A model generated the notes under the pieces. The model was not told the origin of the DNA and ran no database searches. It saw only the letters and a program-made list of their open reading frames with translations. Positions 27,431-35,197 of a stretch of DNA of 64,000 bases are shown here, piece after piece (the first letter of the stretch is position 1; every line of letters begins with the position of its first letter). The stretch is from NCBI RefSeq assembly GCF_010500845.1, contig NZ_JAAAMI010000008.1:1-64000 (forward strand), in the 5' to 3' direction. Source of the stretch: Flagellimonas sediminis (GTDB taxonomy: Bacteria; Bacteroidota; Bacteroidia; Flavobacteriales; Flavobacteriaceae). The position numbers and the translations under genes were made by a program.

Positions 27431-29497
27431 TTATTTGACCGTTGCCTTTTTAAAGAGTTGGTTGGACCTCAACTTTTGAAGGTAACTGTTCAGGTCTGCC
27501 TTAACCTCACCGGACATGATATACAATCCAATAATATTTGGGAAGGACATTGCCAAGATCATCATATCCGAAAAGTCCAGTACCGCACCCAAACTTACGG
27601 AGGCTCCAACGACCACAAAGATCAGGAACAACATTTTGTAGATCATTTCCGAACGCTTGCTCTTTCCAAAAAGATAGGTCCAGGCCCTCATTCCATAGTA
27701 GGACCAAGAAATCATGGTTGAAAAGGCAAAAAGGAATACTGCAACGGCCAATACATAAGGGAACCAAGTTATTTGGCTACCAAAGGCGTCGGATGTCAAT
27801 TGAGCCCCTGCCATTCCCTCAACTTCATGCATCCCGGTAAAGATCAATACCAAGGCGGTAAGCGTACATACCACAACGGTGTCTATAAAAGGCTCCAAAA
27901 GGGCCACAAAACCTTCCGAAGGTGGATTATTGGTCTTAGCCGTACTGTGCGCAATGGCCGCTGAACCTACCCCGGCCTCATTAGAAAAGGCCGCACGCTG
28001 GAACCCAACGACCAAAACTCCCAAAATACCGCCCTTTAATGCAGATGGGTTGAAAGCTCCTTCAAAAATTGCCGTAAATGCAGGTCCTATGTTTTGGATG
28101 TTCATGATGATCACTGCAAGTGCGGCCACAATATAAATGGAAGCCATTATGGGCACCACTTTTCCTGTAACCTTTGCAATACTGTTGATTCCCCCAATAA
28201 TGACAACACCCACCAAAATTGCGGTAACCACGCCGAACCAGAACCCATTACCGGCCAAGCTAGGGAACTGTCCCGCTAGTTGTTCAAAGGATTGGTTGGC
28301 CTGGAACATGTTGCCCCCACCAAAGGAAGCTCCAATGGCCAACACTGCAAAGACCCCTGCCAAGGCTTTTCCAAATCCTTTCATATTTCGTTTTTCCAAT
28401 CCGTAGCGGAGATAGTTCATTGGCCCCCCGAACACACGTCCATCGGGCAAAATATCCCTGTACTTTACGCCTAGGGTACACTCCACAAACTTTGACGACA
28501 TTCCCAAAAGACCACATACGATCATCCAGAAAGTAGCCCCGGCACCTCCAAGGGAAACAGCAACGGCTACCCCGGCTATATTACCTAAGCCAACCGTACC
28601 GGATACAGCGGTGGCCAAAGCCTGAAAGTGGGTTACCTGACCTGGAGCATCGGGGTCATCATACTTCCCTTTGGCCAAGTCAATGGAATGTCTAAATCCA
28701 CGAATATTGATAAAGCCCATGCGAAGTGTAAAGAACAACGCCCCCAAAACAAGCCATATCACAATAAACGGAATCCCCTTTATAATGGGATCCCCATTGG
28801 GATGCACCATGGCAATAGGTTCATCATACTTGACTTCCGCAAAATAATGTGCACCTTGCTCAATGACGTGCTCTTGATTTTCAGAATTGTAGATCACTTT
28901 TCCCTCAGCGGTCTTATGGATGAGTTTTCCTTTTGCCGTCGCTTTTATGGTAATATCCCCATCTTTATCACTTGTGATCACCGCAATGTCATCTCCTACC
29001 AAAACATTTTGCCCATCCCCCTTGAGCCATTTTTTTAGGACAAACCTATCCTGTGTTTCATTGCTCCAGTCCGGAACCCCGATCAACTTTGTATCTGCAT
29101 AGGCTATTGGATCGTATATTCCAATAGCGGCAAAAGGGTCCCAAAAAAGAACAGACCCCAATGCACTTACTGCCGGGGTCATGGTTCCATTAAAAATTTC
29201 CGTGATGGATTCTGCCTTGATTTCAAATTCCTTTGTGACTGAATTTCCTGCCGCATCGGTCACAACTACGCTATACGGTATTCCTTCCACCAAGCCTTGT
29301 GCCCTTTTTGATGTCAGTGGAGTACTCTGATTGCTCCACTTATAGGTATATGGCTCAACTCCTCCTTTTACGGTAAGTTCTATGACTCCGTTGTTGATAT
29401 CCTTGGAGACATTATAGGTTTTGCCCGTAACAGTCAAGTCTTGGGAATAGCCCAAAGTCAGGGCCATACAAGACATTAGAATAAGAAAATATTTCAT
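27431..29497 (-). CDS. Sodium:amino-acid (AGCS) symporter with N-terminal SprB-like and lipoyl-like domains
   Basis: 688 residues, against about 450-540 for ordinary AGCS transporters. A signal peptide (residues 1-19) is followed by a SprB-type beta repeat (about 40-95, [12 protein letters not shown]...[20 protein letters not shown]). A segment that looks like a lipoyl/biotinyl barrel comes next (about 150-215, [20 protein letters not shown] then [12 protein letters not shown]). The AGCS transporter core of about ten membrane segments starts at about residue 245 ([52 protein letters not shown] is the family signature). It imports alanine/glycine-type amino acids with Na+. The extracytoplasmic role of the N-terminal half is unknown; domain calls there are by eye. 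Confidence 0.85.
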   Translation of the reverse strand: MKYFLILMSCMALTLGYSQDLTVTGKTYNVSKDINNGVIELTVKGGVEPYTYKWSNQSTPLTSKRAQGLVEGIPYSVVVTDAAGNSVTKEFEIKAESITEIFNGTMTPAVSALGSVLFWDPFAAIGIYDPIAYADTKLIGVPDWSNETQDRFVLKKWLKGDGQNVLVGDDIAVITSDKDGDITIKATAKGKLIHKTAEGKVIYNSENQEHVIEQGAHYFAEVKYDEPIAMVHPNGDPIIKGIPFIVIWLVLGALFFTLRMGFINIRGFRHSIDLAKGKYDDPDAPGQVTHFQALATAVSGTVGLGNIAGVAVAVSLGGAGATFWMIVCGLLGMSSKFVECTLGVKYRDILPDGRVFGGPMNYLRYGLEKRNMKGFGKALAGVFAVLAIGASFGGGNMFQANQSFEQLAGQFPSLAGNGFWFGVVTAILVGVVIIGGINSIAKVTGKVVPIMASIYIVAALAVIIMNIQNIGPAFTAIFEGAFNPSALKGGILGVLVVGFQRAAFSNEAGVGSAAIAHSTAKTNNPPSEGFVALLEPFIDTVVVCTLTALVLIFTGMHEVEGMAGAQLTSDAFGSQITWFPYVLAVAVFLFAFSTMISWSYYGMRAWTYLFGKSKRSEMIYKMLFLIFVVVGASVSLGAVLDFSDMMILAMSFPNIIGLYIMSGEVKADLNSYLQKLRSNQLFKKATVK

Positions 29498-29585
29498 AAA
29501 ATGGTATTAGTTAGTTTTTTGGTATAATGTAAAGACGGCAATATCTAAAAAAAAAACAACGCTATCAAATTTTGCCCTTTTTTAA

Positions 29586-30593
29586 CTATCCTATCTGGAA
29601 CATTTGGTTAAGCTTTCTAATCTGTTCGGGCCTTCCAAGCACAATTACCTTGCTTTTTGGCTGCAAAACCAGGTCTGCCTCGGGATTGATAATATATTTG
29701 CCGTTGGGGTCAATATAACCAATTATGGTGCATCCCGTTTTTCTTCTCAAATCCAGATCCCGTAGTGAATTACAATCTACCTGACTTGTAAAGTCCTCTA
29801 TTTCCACCTCTTCTAAATTGGTGGTGTGCTCCCCTTCGAGGGATAGTTGGTCCATAAAAGTGATCAAGTCGGGCATGACCACCAAGGAAGCCATGTGATC
29901 TCCACCTATCTTATCTGGCATGATCACTTTGTTGGCTCCCGCAAACTGTAATTTCTTGACAGAAGTAACGAGGGACGCCCTGCTTATGATGAAAAGGCTT
30001 TTGTTCAATTGGCGTGCCGACAATACAATGAACAGATTGGCAGCATCATCGGGCACAGCCGTAATCAGGTATTGGGCCCTATGGATACCTGCCTGCATCA
30101 GGATTTCATCTTCGTTGGCATCGCCTTCCACAAACAACACTTCATCCCCGTGCCGCTCAATGATCTCTTTGTCCTTTTCAATGACAACAAAGGGTTTTTT
30201 ATAGGCCATCAATTTTTCCGCTGCCTGCATACCGTTACGCCCATAGCCACAAACGACCACATGGTTGGAAAGTCCATCGATTTGTTTCTGCACTTTTTTC
30301 TTTTTTAACTGTTCAAGGGAATTTCTGGCCAAGATGTACTCGGATACCACCGAAATGGCAAAACCGAAAATGAACACGCTGGTCACGATTAAAAATACGG
30401 TAAAAATCTTTGCATCGGCATCCAATGGCCTAACTTCCGAAAAACCTACTGTGGTCACGGTAATGATGGTCATGTAGATCGCCTCGATCCAAGTAAAATC
30501 CGATAAGAATTTATACCCCAGTACCCCGATCATCAGGACAAACGCCATCAACGAAAGAGCCAGTACTATTTTGGAGCGCAAGAGTCTTATCAT
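29586..30593 (-). CDS. Potassium channel subunit with RCK/TrkA domains
   Basis: 335 residues from ATG 30591-30593; a TTG two codons earlier (30599) is less likely. Two membrane segments flank a pore helix and the filter TVTTVGFSE (about residues 45-55), a flavobacterial variant of TVGYGD. A Rossmann RCK/TrkA-N domain follows (VVVCGYGRNGMQAAEKL, D/E at the end of beta2 in VVIEKD). A TrkA-C domain closes the protein (about 255-335). It would form a tetrameric, ligand-gated K+ channel. The start is 2 nt after the stop of the PspC gene, suggesting translational coupling. Confidence 0.88.
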   Translation of the reverse strand: MIRLLRSKIVLALSLMAFVLMIGVLGYKFLSDFTWIEAIYMTIITVTTVGFSEVRPLDADAKIFTVFLIVTSVFIFGFAISVVSEYILARNSLEQLKKKKVQKQIDGLSNHVVVCGYGRNGMQAAEKLMAYKKPFVVIEKDKEIIERHGDEVLFVEGDANEDEILMQAGIHRAQYLITAVPDDAANLFIVLSARQLNKSLFIISRASLVTSVKKLQFAGANKVIMPDKIGGDHMASLVVMPDLITFMDQLSLEGEHTTNLEEVEIEDFTSQVDCNSLRDLDLRRKTGCTIIGYIDPNGKYIINPEADLVLQPKSKVIVLGRPEQIRKLNQMFQIG

Positions 30594-30595
30594 GA

Positions 30596-30823
30596 TCAAA
30601 GGTCGAATACAGATGTTCTCTTGGTATAGATCAAATCCTTTATCCTAAGCCAAAAGGCCATGAAGAGGTACAGGGCAAATCCGAACCCCAAGGTCACAAA
30701 GGTCAGGTAAATAAAACTGGTACGTACCACACGGGCGCGTATTCCCAACCGTTCGGCGATCCGGCCACAGACCTCGAAGCCCCTTTTCTGAAAGTAATAA
30801 AGGGTATTGTAGAATAAAGACAT
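30596..30823 (-). CDS. PspC domain-containing membrane protein
   Basis: 75 residues. It has the PspC pattern: a short N-terminal amphipathic part (FEVCGRIAERLGIRARVVRTSFIYLTF) and one long membrane segment (about 36-62). Full-length PspC senses envelope stress with PspB; in Flavobacteriaceae such short PspC proteins are common and of unclear role. It lies 8 nt after the DUF2851 gene and directly before the K+ channel. Confidence 0.82.
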   Translation of the reverse strand: MSLFYNTLYYFQKRGFEVCGRIAERLGIRARVVRTSFIYLTFVTLGFGFALYLFMAFWLRIKDLIYTKRTSVFDL

Positions 30824-30831
30824 AGTTAAAA

Positions 30832-32112
30832 TTATGTATTTCTATTCAATAAATGTGTGCCCACCACGCATTGAAGGCATTTATTTTTGGAGCAATAGTT
30901 GTTGTACAGTTCCAGTTTGGCCTGACTTTCAAAAGCGTTTTTGGTTTTATGGCCCAACCCATCAAAATTGGCAATCACGGAATTGTCTTCCTTTCCTACT
31001 TCGGAAAGCAAGCCGACCAAACCTTCGTCCACCTCCTGACCTTGGTATTTGGCATGACAAAATTTTAAGGGAATCAATGTGTTGACCACCAAAAGATCAA
31101 TGAATTTTCGGGAAAGTTTTTTGGTACTCTTTCTAGAAAGTTTACCAAAGGTAAAGTGGGTGTCCCAATAAGGTCCGGCCTCAACATCAAATAGATCATA
31201 CAGTTCTTTTAAGCTGGATGTCTCCATACATTTTGAAAACAATTGTATTTCATGATGGTACAAATGCGCCAACTGGGATACTCGAATGGTGGGAAAGTTA
31301 GGTGGCCTAAGCCCAAAGTATTCTGGTTTAGACATTGAACGGGGCAATTCAAACTTATTGGAAAGGTAATGGTACTCTTTTACAAGCTGAAGATAATACC
31401 CATCTGTGCAATCCGGTTCGTTCAACAGACCAAAATGGCCCAACAACAAACTCTCCAACTGGTGAAGGTCTTGACCCGTTTTTCGAACCATTGCAAAATC
31501 CAATTCTGTGGCCCGATCCAAAAAGAACTGACCATTGACCTTGGAGCCGAAATTCTTCGCCAATAAGGTGAAGAGAACCGCTTCCCAATTATTCTTGGTC
31601 TTGTTCAGCAGTTCAAAAATTAGTTCGGATTTGTGCTCCAGGCGTTCCATGTACAACCGGTGCAACCAACTTTCAAGCAAAAAGGGATCCACCCCTCCAA
31701 AATCCTTTTCACAGTTGATGAAGCCAGTTCTGGAATGCTCCATGAGCGCCGTGTATTTGGCCAGCAACTCCTTTGGAATGAAGTTTCGTATTTCGAGGGT
31801 CGGGATTTTGGAACCATCCCTCCTAAAAACAACAACGTCATCTTCCCAAACCACATGGAGGATGACGTTGTCATAATTGGTATCATTTTCGTGATGGTGT
31901 GCATACCAATCCGAAGATTTGAGGTGCATCTCCACATTACCGGCCCATAATTGTCCATCAATGGCAACGCTGGCATTGAAAAAGTCCGGGCCGGAGTGTC
32001 GGTTCTGTACCCCTGCGGATTTAACCAAAACTGGTTCTTCATCCGTGGTGCACAGCTGATTGGTTGGAAGCTTGTTATGCCTCCAAATAAAATGAAGTAG
32101 GTCCTCTCGCAT
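30832..32112 (-). CDS. DUF2851 family protein
   Basis: 426 residues. The N-terminus MREDLLHFIWRHNKLP, followed by GVQNRHSGPDFFNASVAIDGQLWAGNVEMHLKSSDWYAHHH, is diagnostic of DUF2851, a family widespread in Bacteroidota. The conserved pattern of acidic residues followed by E.H and a Lys has been noted to resemble nuclease-like cores, but I cannot assign an activity. C-terminal cysteines (CSKNKCLQCVVG) could bind a metal. No signal peptide. It is cotranscribed with the PspC and channel genes (8-nt gap). Confidence 0.85.
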   Translation of the reverse strand: MREDLLHFIWRHNKLPTNQLCTTDEEPVLVKSAGVQNRHSGPDFFNASVAIDGQLWAGNVEMHLKSSDWYAHHHENDTNYDNVILHVVWEDDVVVFRRDGSKIPTLEIRNFIPKELLAKYTALMEHSRTGFINCEKDFGGVDPFLLESWLHRLYMERLEHKSELIFELLNKTKNNWEAVLFTLLAKNFGSKVNGQFFLDRATELDFAMVRKTGQDLHQLESLLLGHFGLLNEPDCTDGYYLQLVKEYHYLSNKFELPRSMSKPEYFGLRPPNFPTIRVSQLAHLYHHEIQLFSKCMETSSLKELYDLFDVEAGPYWDTHFTFGKLSRKSTKKLSRKFIDLLVVNTLIPLKFCHAKYQGQEVDEGLVGLLSEVGKEDNSVIANFDGLGHKTKNAFESQAKLELYNNYCSKNKCLQCVVGTHLLNRNT

Positions 32113-32134
32113 CGATTTGGGGTAAATGTGAGGC

Positions 32135-32446
32135 CTACTCTACTCTATCGCCATCCCAGTTCATAAAGCCTCCTTCCAAGTTATAGGCATTTTCGATCCC
32201 AATGCTGTTCATGATGGCACAGGCCTGACCACTTCGGTTGCCAGATCGGCAATACACGTAGTAGTTTTTGGACTTGTCCAATTTTTCAAGCTCCATCAAA
32301 AATTCCTGTCCCAAATAAATATCGATGTTTACGGCACCTGGAATATAGCCTTCTTCTACTTCCAGTGCAGTGCGCACATCCAAAATGAAGGCGTTGTCAT
32401 CATTTTCCAATTGTTCCGCCCATTCTTCTTGTGATAAATTTGCCAT
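32135..32446 (-). CDS. Rhodanese-like domain protein
   Basis: 103 residues, a single rhodanese domain. DVRTALEVEEGYIPGAVNIDIY is the CH2A-like motif and YVYCRSGNRSGQACAIM is the active-site loop with Cys, CRSGNRS. Expected to carry persulfide sulfur on that Cys in the cytoplasm; the partner is unknown. It starts the unit ahead of DUF2851 (22-nt gap), with a TATTTTTG box 20 nt upstream. Confidence 0.9.
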   Translation of the reverse strand: MANLSQEEWAEQLENDDNAFILDVRTALEVEEGYIPGAVNIDIYLGQEFLMELEKLDKSKNYYVYCRSGNRSGQACAIMNSIGIENAYNLEGGFMNWDGDRVE

Positions 32447-32465
32447 TTTACTTGTTTATGTTCTG

Positions 32466-32473
32466 CAAAAATA
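32466..32473 (-). promoter_or_regulatory. Possible -7 element of the rhodanese gene
   Basis: TATTTTTG on the minus strand, formed by the T-tail of the preceding terminator and lying 20 nt before the rhodanese start. No -33 TTTG at the right distance. Confidence 0.35.
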
Positions 32474-32499
32474 AAAATCCGAAGCGTTACTCCGGATTT
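32472..32499 (-). terminator. Intrinsic terminator after the thioredoxin-like lipoprotein gene
   Basis: Minus strand AAATCCG-G-AG / CT-T-CGGATTT with one mismatch and a 5-nt loop, running into TTTATTTTTG. It sits between the thioredoxin-like and rhodanese genes. Confidence 0.7.
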
Positions 32500-32570
32500 C
32501 TACTGTCATTATTTTGAACAACCTCTTATCCCCACTCCATTAGCAAAACCCATTATAAACTTGAGTCTGG

Positions 32571-33125
32571 TTATTGAATAAATCCTTTCAAGACAACATT
32601 CAATTCTTCATAGGTAAAACCATGTTCAAAAAAGTTTCGCTTGTCCTTCTTATATATTAAGGTAGCAGGTATACCTCCGTCCCACGCTATATCAACTTTA
32701 GGAATCCATTCATTTTGCTTGGGGTCATCCAAGATGACAACCTCCGATTGTATTCCCTTGTTTTTTACATAAGGTTCTAATCTTGATTTCCACATATGGG
32801 GCATATCAAGGCTTACCAGTATCACCTTTACCTTATTGTCCTTTTGTTCCGCCCCTACCCTTTCAAAATAGGGAAGTTCTTCCAAACAAGGTTTGCACCA
32901 TGTGGCCCAAAAGTTAATTATATAGGTATGGTCGTCATCCCTGTGCAGCAAAGGTTCCAAGCCTTCAAAATTATAAATGGGAAATTTAACACCTTCCCCA
33001 TTACTGGATTGTTCGGCTTCCTCTTGGGAAACCGATACTGTTGTAGGCTCCTCATGCTTAGGCCCTTTACCATCGCCACAGGCCAACACCGATACACTCA
33101 AAATTAAAACAAATAACCTGTTCAC
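32571..33125 (-). CDS. TlpA/DsbE-type thioredoxin-like lipoprotein
   Basis: 184 residues from a GTG at 33123-33125. This start gives a textbook lipoprotein signal (NRLFVLILSVSVLAC, lipobox Cys about residue 16). An ATG at 33159-33161 would add 12 residues, and the open frame extends further up without family support. The mature part is a thioredoxin fold with active site NFWATWCKPCLEELP and the cis-Pro loop GGIPATLIY. Expected periplasmic, membrane-anchored thiol oxidoreductase, perhaps reducing. It is divergent from a MarR gene, and an operator-like palindrome (33134-33149) lies 8 nt upstream of the GTG. Confidence 0.85.
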   Translation of the reverse strand: MNRLFVLILSVSVLACGDGKGPKHEEPTTVSVSQEEAEQSSNGEGVKFPIYNFEGLEPLLHRDDDHTYIINFWATWCKPCLEELPYFERVGAEQKDNKVKVILVSLDMPHMWKSRLEPYVKNKGIQSEVVILDDPKQNEWIPKVDIAWDGGIPATLIYKKDKRNFFEHGFTYEELNVVLKGFIQ

Positions 33126-33133
33126 TATCTGAT

Positions 33134-33149
33134 ATTTACATCTACAAAT
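33134..33149. promoter_or_regulatory. Operator-like imperfect palindrome upstream of the thioredoxin-like gene
   Basis: ATTTACATCTACAAAT matches the perfect palindrome at 33232-33247 at 13 of 16 positions. It lies just before the GTG start of the thioredoxin-like gene. Candidate binding site of the adjacent MarR protein, by position and symmetry only. Confidence 0.45.
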
Positions 33150-33231
33150 GTACAGATACATTATATTCCTGTTTCCTTTTAACAAAATTTTATCGGTCAA
33201 AAATAGTTGTGGAATGAAAATATCAACATAC

Positions 33232-33247
33232 ATTTGTATATACAAAT
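33232..33247. promoter_or_regulatory. Operator-like perfect palindrome upstream of marR
   Basis: ATTTGTATATACAAAT is a perfect 16-bp palindrome ending 11 nt before the MarR ATG. MarR proteins bind palindromes of this size at their own promoters. A further ACAAA-N5-TTTGT inverted repeat overlaps it on the right. Confidence 0.55.
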
Positions 33248-33258
33248 ATTGTTTGTAC

Positions 33259-33705
33259 ATGAATGTTGAAGAAATTATAAAGACCTCTAAGAAAATGCCA
33301 TTGGAAACCCGGACACTGATCCATCTTACCTTGGTACACAACAAACTCAATGAGTTAACGAGCAATGCTTTGAAACCATTTGATGTCTCCCTTCAACAAT
33401 TTAATGTGCTGCGTATTCTTAGGGGACAACAGGGCAAACCTGCCAACCTTTCAACTTTGAACGATCGCATGGTAACCAAAATGAGCAATACCACCCGGTT
33501 GGTAGACAAACTTTTGGCCAAAAACTTCGTGGTGAGGAATGTTTGCCCATCTAACCGACGAAAAGTAGAAATCTTGATCACTGATAAAGGCTCAGAGGTA
33601 CTAGCCCAAATGGACAAAGCTGTGGCCATGGCCGAAAGCGTCATTGTACAACATTTTACCAAAGAAGAACTTGAACAATTAAACATCCTATTGGATAAAT
33701 TTTAA
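33259..33705 (+). CDS. MarR family transcriptional regulator
   Basis: 148 residues from ATG 33259 (MNVEEIIKTSKKMPLETRTLIHL). The frame is open to 33148, but the extension includes the palindrome and is not MarR-like. The winged helix is clear: FNVLRILRGQQGKPANLSTLNDRMVTKMSNTTRLVDKLLAKNFVVRNVCPSNRRKVEILITDKG, with the wing at NRRKVEI. Such proteins are dimeric repressors, often responding to phenolics or oxidants through Cys. One Cys is present (VCPSNRR). It leads an operon with a nitroreductase gene (5-nt gap) and probably YceI, a recurrent trio in Bacteroidota. Confidence 0.9.
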   Translation: MNVEEIIKTSKKMPLETRTLIHLTLVHNKLNELTSNALKPFDVSLQQFNVLRILRGQQGKPANLSTLNDRMVTKMSNTTRLVDKLLAKNFVVRNVCPSNRRKVEILITDKGSEVLAQMDKAVAMAESVIVQHFTKEELEQLNILLDKF

Positions 33706-33710
33706 ATAAC

Positions 33711-34343
33711 ATGAACACCGTTTTAGAACATAGAACCTGGCGTTATGCCACTAAAAAATTCGATCCTTCAAAAAAAGTATCGGACAAAGATTTGGAAACC
33801 TTATTGGAAGCCACACGTTTGAGCGCTTCTTCCTATGGATTGCAACCCTATCACATTTTTGTGATCTCCGACCAAGAGACCAAGGAAAAACTGAAACCCG
33901 TTTCCTGGAATCAATCCCAGATTACGGACGCTTCGCACCTGATAGTTTTTGCCAATGCCACCGATTTTGGAGAGGAATTGGTAGATGATTTCCTGGCCAA
34001 TATTGGCGAAACCCGAAACGTTCCATTGGAGGGCCTTAAGGGATATTCAGACTTTATGAAATCCAAATTGATGGACCTACCGGCCGAGACCAAAAGCAAT
34101 TGGACCGCCAAGCAAGCATACATTGCCTTTAGCAACATGATGCAGGCGGCCGCAGAATTAAAAATTGACACATGCCCCATGGAGGGTTTTGAATCGGATA
34201 AGTACAACGAAATTTTAGGCCTCACCGAGAAGAACTTGAACGCTGCAGTCGTGCTTCCTATTGGATACCGATCAGATGAAGATCAAACCCAACACTTACC
34301 AAAAGTGAGAAAATCAAGTGAAACTTTATTTACCCATATATAA
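33711..34343 (+). CDS. NAD(P)H-dependent nitroreductase family oxidoreductase
   Basis: 210 residues, the length of NfsB-like FMN enzymes. FMN-binding features include the N-terminal HRTWRYATKKFDPSKKVS, SASSYGLQPYHIFVI, and the C-terminal ALPIGYRSDED-like stretch (VVLPIGYRSDED). KQAYIAFSNMMQAAAELKIDTCPMEGF matches the family's active-site helix. It reduces quinones or nitro compounds using NAD(P)H; true substrate unknown. It lies between marR and yceI, suggesting a role in redox or xenobiotic response. Confidence 0.9.
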   Translation: MNTVLEHRTWRYATKKFDPSKKVSDKDLETLLEATRLSASSYGLQPYHIFVISDQETKEKLKPVSWNQSQITDASHLIVFANATDFGEELVDDFLANIGETRNVPLEGLKGYSDFMKSKLMDLPAETKSNWTAKQAYIAFSNMMQAAAELKIDTCPMEGFESDKYNEILGLTEKNLNAAVVLPIGYRSDEDQTQHLPKVRKSSETLFTHI

Positions 34344-34379
34344 ATTTTTAAACCTTTAAAACAGATTATAAACAACAGT

Positions 34380-34955
34380 ATGAAAAAGACCATTTTAAGC
34401 TTAGCATTGATTACCTTGTTTGCAGCAGCAGCAGCCGTTGCCAACCCGATCAAAAAAGAAACCAAGGAAGTAAAAACTTCCGAAAGTAATGTAACCTGGA
34501 AAGGGTACAAAGTTGGGGGTTCCCACACCGGAACCATTGCCCTTAAATCCGGTGCACTAGAGTTTGATGGAGAAAAATTGGTAGGTGGTGAATTCGTGGT
34601 GGATATGACAAGCATCAACACCACCGACTTGGAAGGCGATTACAAAAACAAGTTGGATGGCCACCTGGGTTCTGATGATTTTTTTGGTATCGAAAAACAC
34701 CCGACTGCCAAATTGGTGTTCAAAAAAGTGAAAGCTACCGGTAAAAACTCGTATGCAGTTACCGGTGACCTTACCATTAAAGGCACAACCAAACCTGTAA
34801 CTTTTGATGTATCCGTTTACGGTGACAAGGCTACAGCCTCTTTGAAAGTGGACAGGACCAACTATGATGTAAAATACGGTTCTGGAATCATTGGTACCGC
34901 CAAGGACAAATTGATCTATGACGAATTTGATTTGGTAGTTGACCTACAGATGTAG
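34380..34955 (+). CDS. YceI family periplasmic protein
   Basis: 191 residues with a signal peptide (MKKTILSLALITLFAAAAAVA) and the YceI lipocalin-like barrel: VTWKGYKVGGSHTGTIALKSG, then FEGEKLVGGEFVVDMTSINTTDLEG and LDGHLGSDDFFGIEKHPTAKLVF, ending FDLVVDLQM. YceI proteins bind isoprenoid or amide lipids in the periplasm. Last gene of the MarR-nitroreductase-YceI unit, followed by a terminator. Confidence 0.93.
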   Translation: MKKTILSLALITLFAAAAAVANPIKKETKEVKTSESNVTWKGYKVGGSHTGTIALKSGALEFDGEKLVGGEFVVDMTSINTTDLEGDYKNKLDGHLGSDDFFGIEKHPTAKLVFKKVKATGKNSYAVTGDLTIKGTTKPVTFDVSVYGDKATASLKVDRTNYDVKYGSGIIGTAKDKLIYDEFDLVVDLQM

Positions 34956-34976
34956 CCAGCCCATGTTTAGTGTGTG

Positions 34977-35013
34977 AAAATCCCGTTCAGGAAATTCTTG
35001 GGCGGGATTTTTG
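34977..35013 (+). terminator. Intrinsic terminator after yceI
   Basis: AAAATCCCG (34977-34985) pairs with CGGGATTTT (35003-35011), a 9-bp stem with a 17-nt loop, ending in a short T run. It lies 22 nt after the stop. Confidence 0.7.
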
Positions 35014-35031
35014 ATTTTACACAAAACAATG

Positions 35032-35062
35032 TTTGCCCGTTAAAAATTCCTCCCTATATTTG
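35032..35062 (+). promoter_or_regulatory. trp operon promoter
   Basis: TTTG (35032-35035), exactly 19 nt, then TATATTTG (35055-35062): a perfect Bacteroidota promoter. The leader-peptide ATG follows only 5 nt after the -7 box, so the transcript is expected to be leaderless or nearly so. Confidence 0.85.
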
Positions 35063-35067
35063 AAGCA

Positions 35068-35124
35068 ATGAATAACAGAGTAGCAAATAACTGGTGGTGG
35101 ATGAACTTACGTAAAACGTCGTGA
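35068..35124 (+). CDS. trp leader peptide (attenuator)
   Basis: An 18-residue ORF, MNNRVANNWWWMNLRKTS, with three consecutive Trp codons (35092-35100). It lies directly behind the trp promoter and in front of a terminator that precedes trpE. This is the signature of transcription attenuation by ribosome stalling at Trp codons. The end of the ORF (35118-35124, GTCGTGA) is complementary to 35162-35168 in the terminator loop and 3' arm. A ribosome stalled on Trp would leave this segment free to compete with the terminator, and a ribosome at the stop codon would cover it. The pairing scheme is my inference. Confidence 0.85.
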   Translation: MNNRVANNWWWMNLRKTS

Positions 35125-35151
35125 GCTAAGTCCCCATTATAACCATACAAG

Positions 35152-35179
35152 AGGCTTGTCATCACGACAGGCCTTTTTT
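35152..35179 (+). terminator. trp attenuator terminator
   Basis: AGGCTTGTC (35152-35160) and GACAGGCCT (35166-35174) form a 9-bp stem with one G-U pair and a 5-nt loop, followed by TTTTT. It is 18 nt upstream of the trpE start. Confidence 0.85.
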
Positions 35180-35197
35180 AATTTATAGCGTTATACA

